Source: Acidimicrobiales bacterium (GTDB taxonomy: Bacteria; Actinomycetota; Acidimicrobiia; Acidimicrobiales; JABEUL01). From it: a stretch of DNA of 6,353 bases. The stretch is taken from NCBI GenBank assembly GCA_013044465.1, contig JABEUL010000144.1, forward strand, positions 1 through 6,353. The letters run 5' to 3'. A model generated the notes under the pieces. It was not told the origin of the DNA, searched no databases, and saw only the letters and a program-made list of their open reading frames with translations. Positions 4,690-6,353 of this stretch are shown here, piece after piece. The position numbers and the translations under genes were made by a program. Every line of letters begins with the position of its first letter. Within the stretch, counting starts at the first letter, position 1.

Positions 4690-6353
4690 TCACGCGAACT
4701 TTTCAGTGTACTTTTCTAACACTTGGCAGGCATGGCTAAAATATCTACTCTGCCTATAACCTCTCGAGTTGTCATTATTGGTGTTGGAACCCACTTGTGA
4801 TGCTGGAGCTCCAAATGAACGTTTCGGACGTTCTACTGTTTCTGGCGGCAAAACGGCGAGGGCAGCTTGCTTAGCAATCCATTTAGTCGTACCGCGTCTG
4901 ATCAACACGCTGTCGGGCAAGGCTAAGGAATATTTTAGTAATTCAAGATCAACTAACGGGACCCTGACCTCGATACCTGCTTCCATTGAAGCTCTGTCTA
5001 CATAACTCAGGCCAAGTCCCGGAAGATACACATTTAAATCTACAGACATTGCTTTCCTTAAAAAAGAAATATTTGGTGGCTGAACTGCGAAGACCTCCAA
5101 ATGCTCCTTGTAAACTACATCGTCTGAGACTTCCGCAGTAGTTAGACCAAGAGCATTAGCACGATCTTTCTGAGTAGAGTAACTACAAAGTTGTAGATAG
5201 CCCTTTTCCCTATCGCCTTCGGAAAGAGCCAGGACGAGACGAGAAATGTACTCCTTGGAAATATTCATTCCAGGTTTCATTTTGAACAGGTTATATAGTC
5301 CTTTAAAGAATAAGCTTGAAAAATGAGGTTTTGATCCAATAAACCGAGCTACGGCGTGGCGCCTATATCCACCAAATACTTCGTCTCCGCCCTGACCTGA
5401 GAATAATACTTTTAACCCATCCTCACGTGCAGCGATTGCCATCTTCCTAACTAATTCGTAGGCCGGATCAGCAAATAAATCAGCTGACGGTGGAAGTCTA
5501 GACTCGTCCCAATCATCTCCCGAGATTTCCCTTAGTTTAGTTTGAAACTTTGATGCAACGAGTCTTGCGCTTGCAAGGTCGTCACTTATGCCTTCACTGT
5601 CTTTTTGGATGAGGTCCCAGGAAATTGAATATGCCAAGGAAAGATATTTAGATGTGTGCGCCCATATAAGGCCGCTGTCAACACCGCCTGATGCCATTAT
5701 GCCAATAGGAACATCAGATAAGAGTTGTCTATTAGCCGCCTGTCTTATTTTCGCACTAACTTCAGCCACCAAATCACTTGGAGTTCCACTTATAGTTGAT
5801 GAAGTAGCAGTAAAAACTGGGGAAAAACGCTTGGAAACAAATCCGGAATTAGTATAAACGGCCATCTCTCCGGGTCTAAGTGCCTTGATGTTTTTAAATG
5901 GCGTATTTGGAGCAGGTATCCATAAAAAAGTCAAAAATTGTGCTAATCCGGTAGGATCCAACCCACCGTTATTTATGCCGAGAGCATTCAATGCCGCAAT
6001 TTCAGAAGCGAAACCAAACCGATTATCGATATAGGAGTAAAATAATGGCTTGACCCCTACTGGATCTCGAGCGATTGTTACGCTCTTGGCAATCGTGTCA
6101 ACGATGGATATAGCAAAAATACCGTTTAGCTTTTTCAAGCAGTCAGATCCTTCTAGTTCCCAGAGATGTAGTATGACCTCGCCGTCCATTTGAGATCTGA
6201 AAACACTTCCAAATGCTTCACATTCCCTCCTTAACTCGGGTGAATTGTAAATCTCGCCGTTAAAGACCATCAAATATCTTCCAGATGGACTAGTCATTGG
6301 CTGCGAACCTAGTTCAGAAAGATCATTAATGGATAAGCGGCAGTGACCTACCC
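4690..6353 (-). CDS. asnB: Asparagine synthase (glutamine-hydrolysing), AsnB type, N-terminus cut by window
   Basis: AsnB enzymes hydrolyse glutamine in an N-terminal Ntn-amidotransferase domain and pass ammonia to a C-terminal synthetase domain that adenylates aspartate. Paralogues in glycan loci may amidate other carboxylates. The frame is open through the right edge: upstream of the Met at 6295-6297 it reads VGHCRLSINDLSELGSQP, matching the family GHxRLSIxDLSxxGxQPM, so that Met is not the start. About 50 residues, including the catalytic Cys of MCGI, lie outside the window. Visible motifs: NGEIYN; RDPVGVKPLFY; the PPi loop SGGVDS (5674-5691); SGQGGDEVFGGY (about 5365-5400); VDRASMEAGIEVRVPLVD; ERPKRSFGAP. 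After FGAP only about 42 residues remain (4690-4818), Asn/Ser-rich and unlike the usual longer tail with a W-L/V motif. The stop is TGA, supporting the standard code here. It is transcribed toward the LAXTG gene, so it belongs to another operon whose promoter is off the window. Confidence 0.9.
   Translation of the reverse strand, partial: VGHCRLSINDLSELGSQPMTSPSGRYLMVFNGEIYNSPELRRECEAFGSVFRSQMDGEVILHLWELEGSDCLKKLNGIFAISIVDTIAKSVTIARDPVGVKPLFYSYIDNRFGFASEIAALNALGINNGGLDPTGLAQFLTFLWIPAPNTPFKNIKALRPGEMAVYTNSGFVSKRFSPVFTATSSTISGTPSDLVAEVSAKIRQAANRQLLSDVPIGIMASGGVDSGLIWAHTSKYLSLAYSISWDLIQKDSEGISDDLASARLVASKFQTKLREISGDDWDESRLPPSADLFADPAYELVRKMAIAAREDGLKVLFSGQGGDEVFGGYRRHAVARFIGSKPHFSSLFFKGLYNLFKMKPGMNISKEYISRLVLALSEGDREKGYLQLCSYSTQKDRANALGLTTAEVSDDVVYKEHLEVFAVQPPNISFLRKAMSVDLNVYLPGLGLSYVDRASMEAGIEVRVPLVDLELLKYSLALPDSVLIRRGTTKWIAKQAALAVLPPETVERPKRSFGAPASQVGSNTNNDNSRGYRQSRYFSHACQVLEKYTEKFA

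Noticed and set aside
4769..5857. Plus-strand frames inside asnB (4769-5005 and 5588-5857)
   Set aside because: They are antisense to well-conserved AsnB motifs, with no domain or ribosome site of their own.
4690..6297. Met at 6295-6297 as the AsnB start
   Set aside because: It is the conserved Met of GxQPM inside the amidotransferase domain; the frame runs on to the window edge with GHCRLSI.

Overview
The window comes from a polysaccharide or cell-envelope locus of a moderately low-G+C (about 40-45 % by eye) actinobacterium. Three things point there: an actinobacterial-style CapD/FlaA1 dehydratase tail and Wzz/BY-kinase signature, a DUF4012 membrane protein with the NNAEMR motif, and a secreted protein ending in an LAXTG sorting signal, the type used by class E sortases. 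Acidimicrobiia fits my memory of the kinase and DUF4012 sequences best, but the class is not proven by the sequence alone.

Layout. From the left edge to about 4512 all genes are on the + strand. (1) The 3' end of a nucleotide-sugar 4,6-dehydratase/epimerase (to 875). (2) A Wzz/BY-kinase (polysaccharide co-polymerase tyrosine autokinase) reading frame that begins by overlapping the previous stop (TAATG, 875) but is broken at codon 24 by an in-frame TGA at 944-946. The frame continues open from there to 2047, with a GTG start available at 986. (3) A DUF4012 protein (2044-3870), overlapping the kinase by a GTGA. (4) A short secreted LAFTG-anchored protein (best start 3931, end 4512), apparently with its own leaderless promoter. 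(5) After a 177-base convergent spacer with weak hairpins, an asnB-type asparagine synthase on the - strand (4690 to beyond the right edge). Both edge genes are cut by the window.

How they fit together. The dehydratase would supply an activated sugar. The Wzz/BY-kinase would normally control polymer length and export. The DUF4012 protein has no settled function and sits outside the membrane. The LAXTG protein is a candidate wall-anchored surface protein. AsnB-type enzymes in such loci make asparagine or amidate a sugar-linked carboxylate.

The main surprise is the kinase. It lacks a continuous N-terminus because of the TGA. It has apparently lost about half of the Wzz domain and its second membrane helix. 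It carries Cys for the first Walker A' Asp and polar residues in a core strand, yet it keeps an intact EGKSTT P-loop and a seven-tyrosine tail. It is either a decaying pseudogene or a stripped-down, repurposed protein restarting at GTG 986. Other points of note are a perfect inverted repeat with tandem CAATTG boxes over the leaderless promoter, and a divergent short C-terminus on AsnB. I see no tRNA, rRNA, CRISPR array or insertion sequence.
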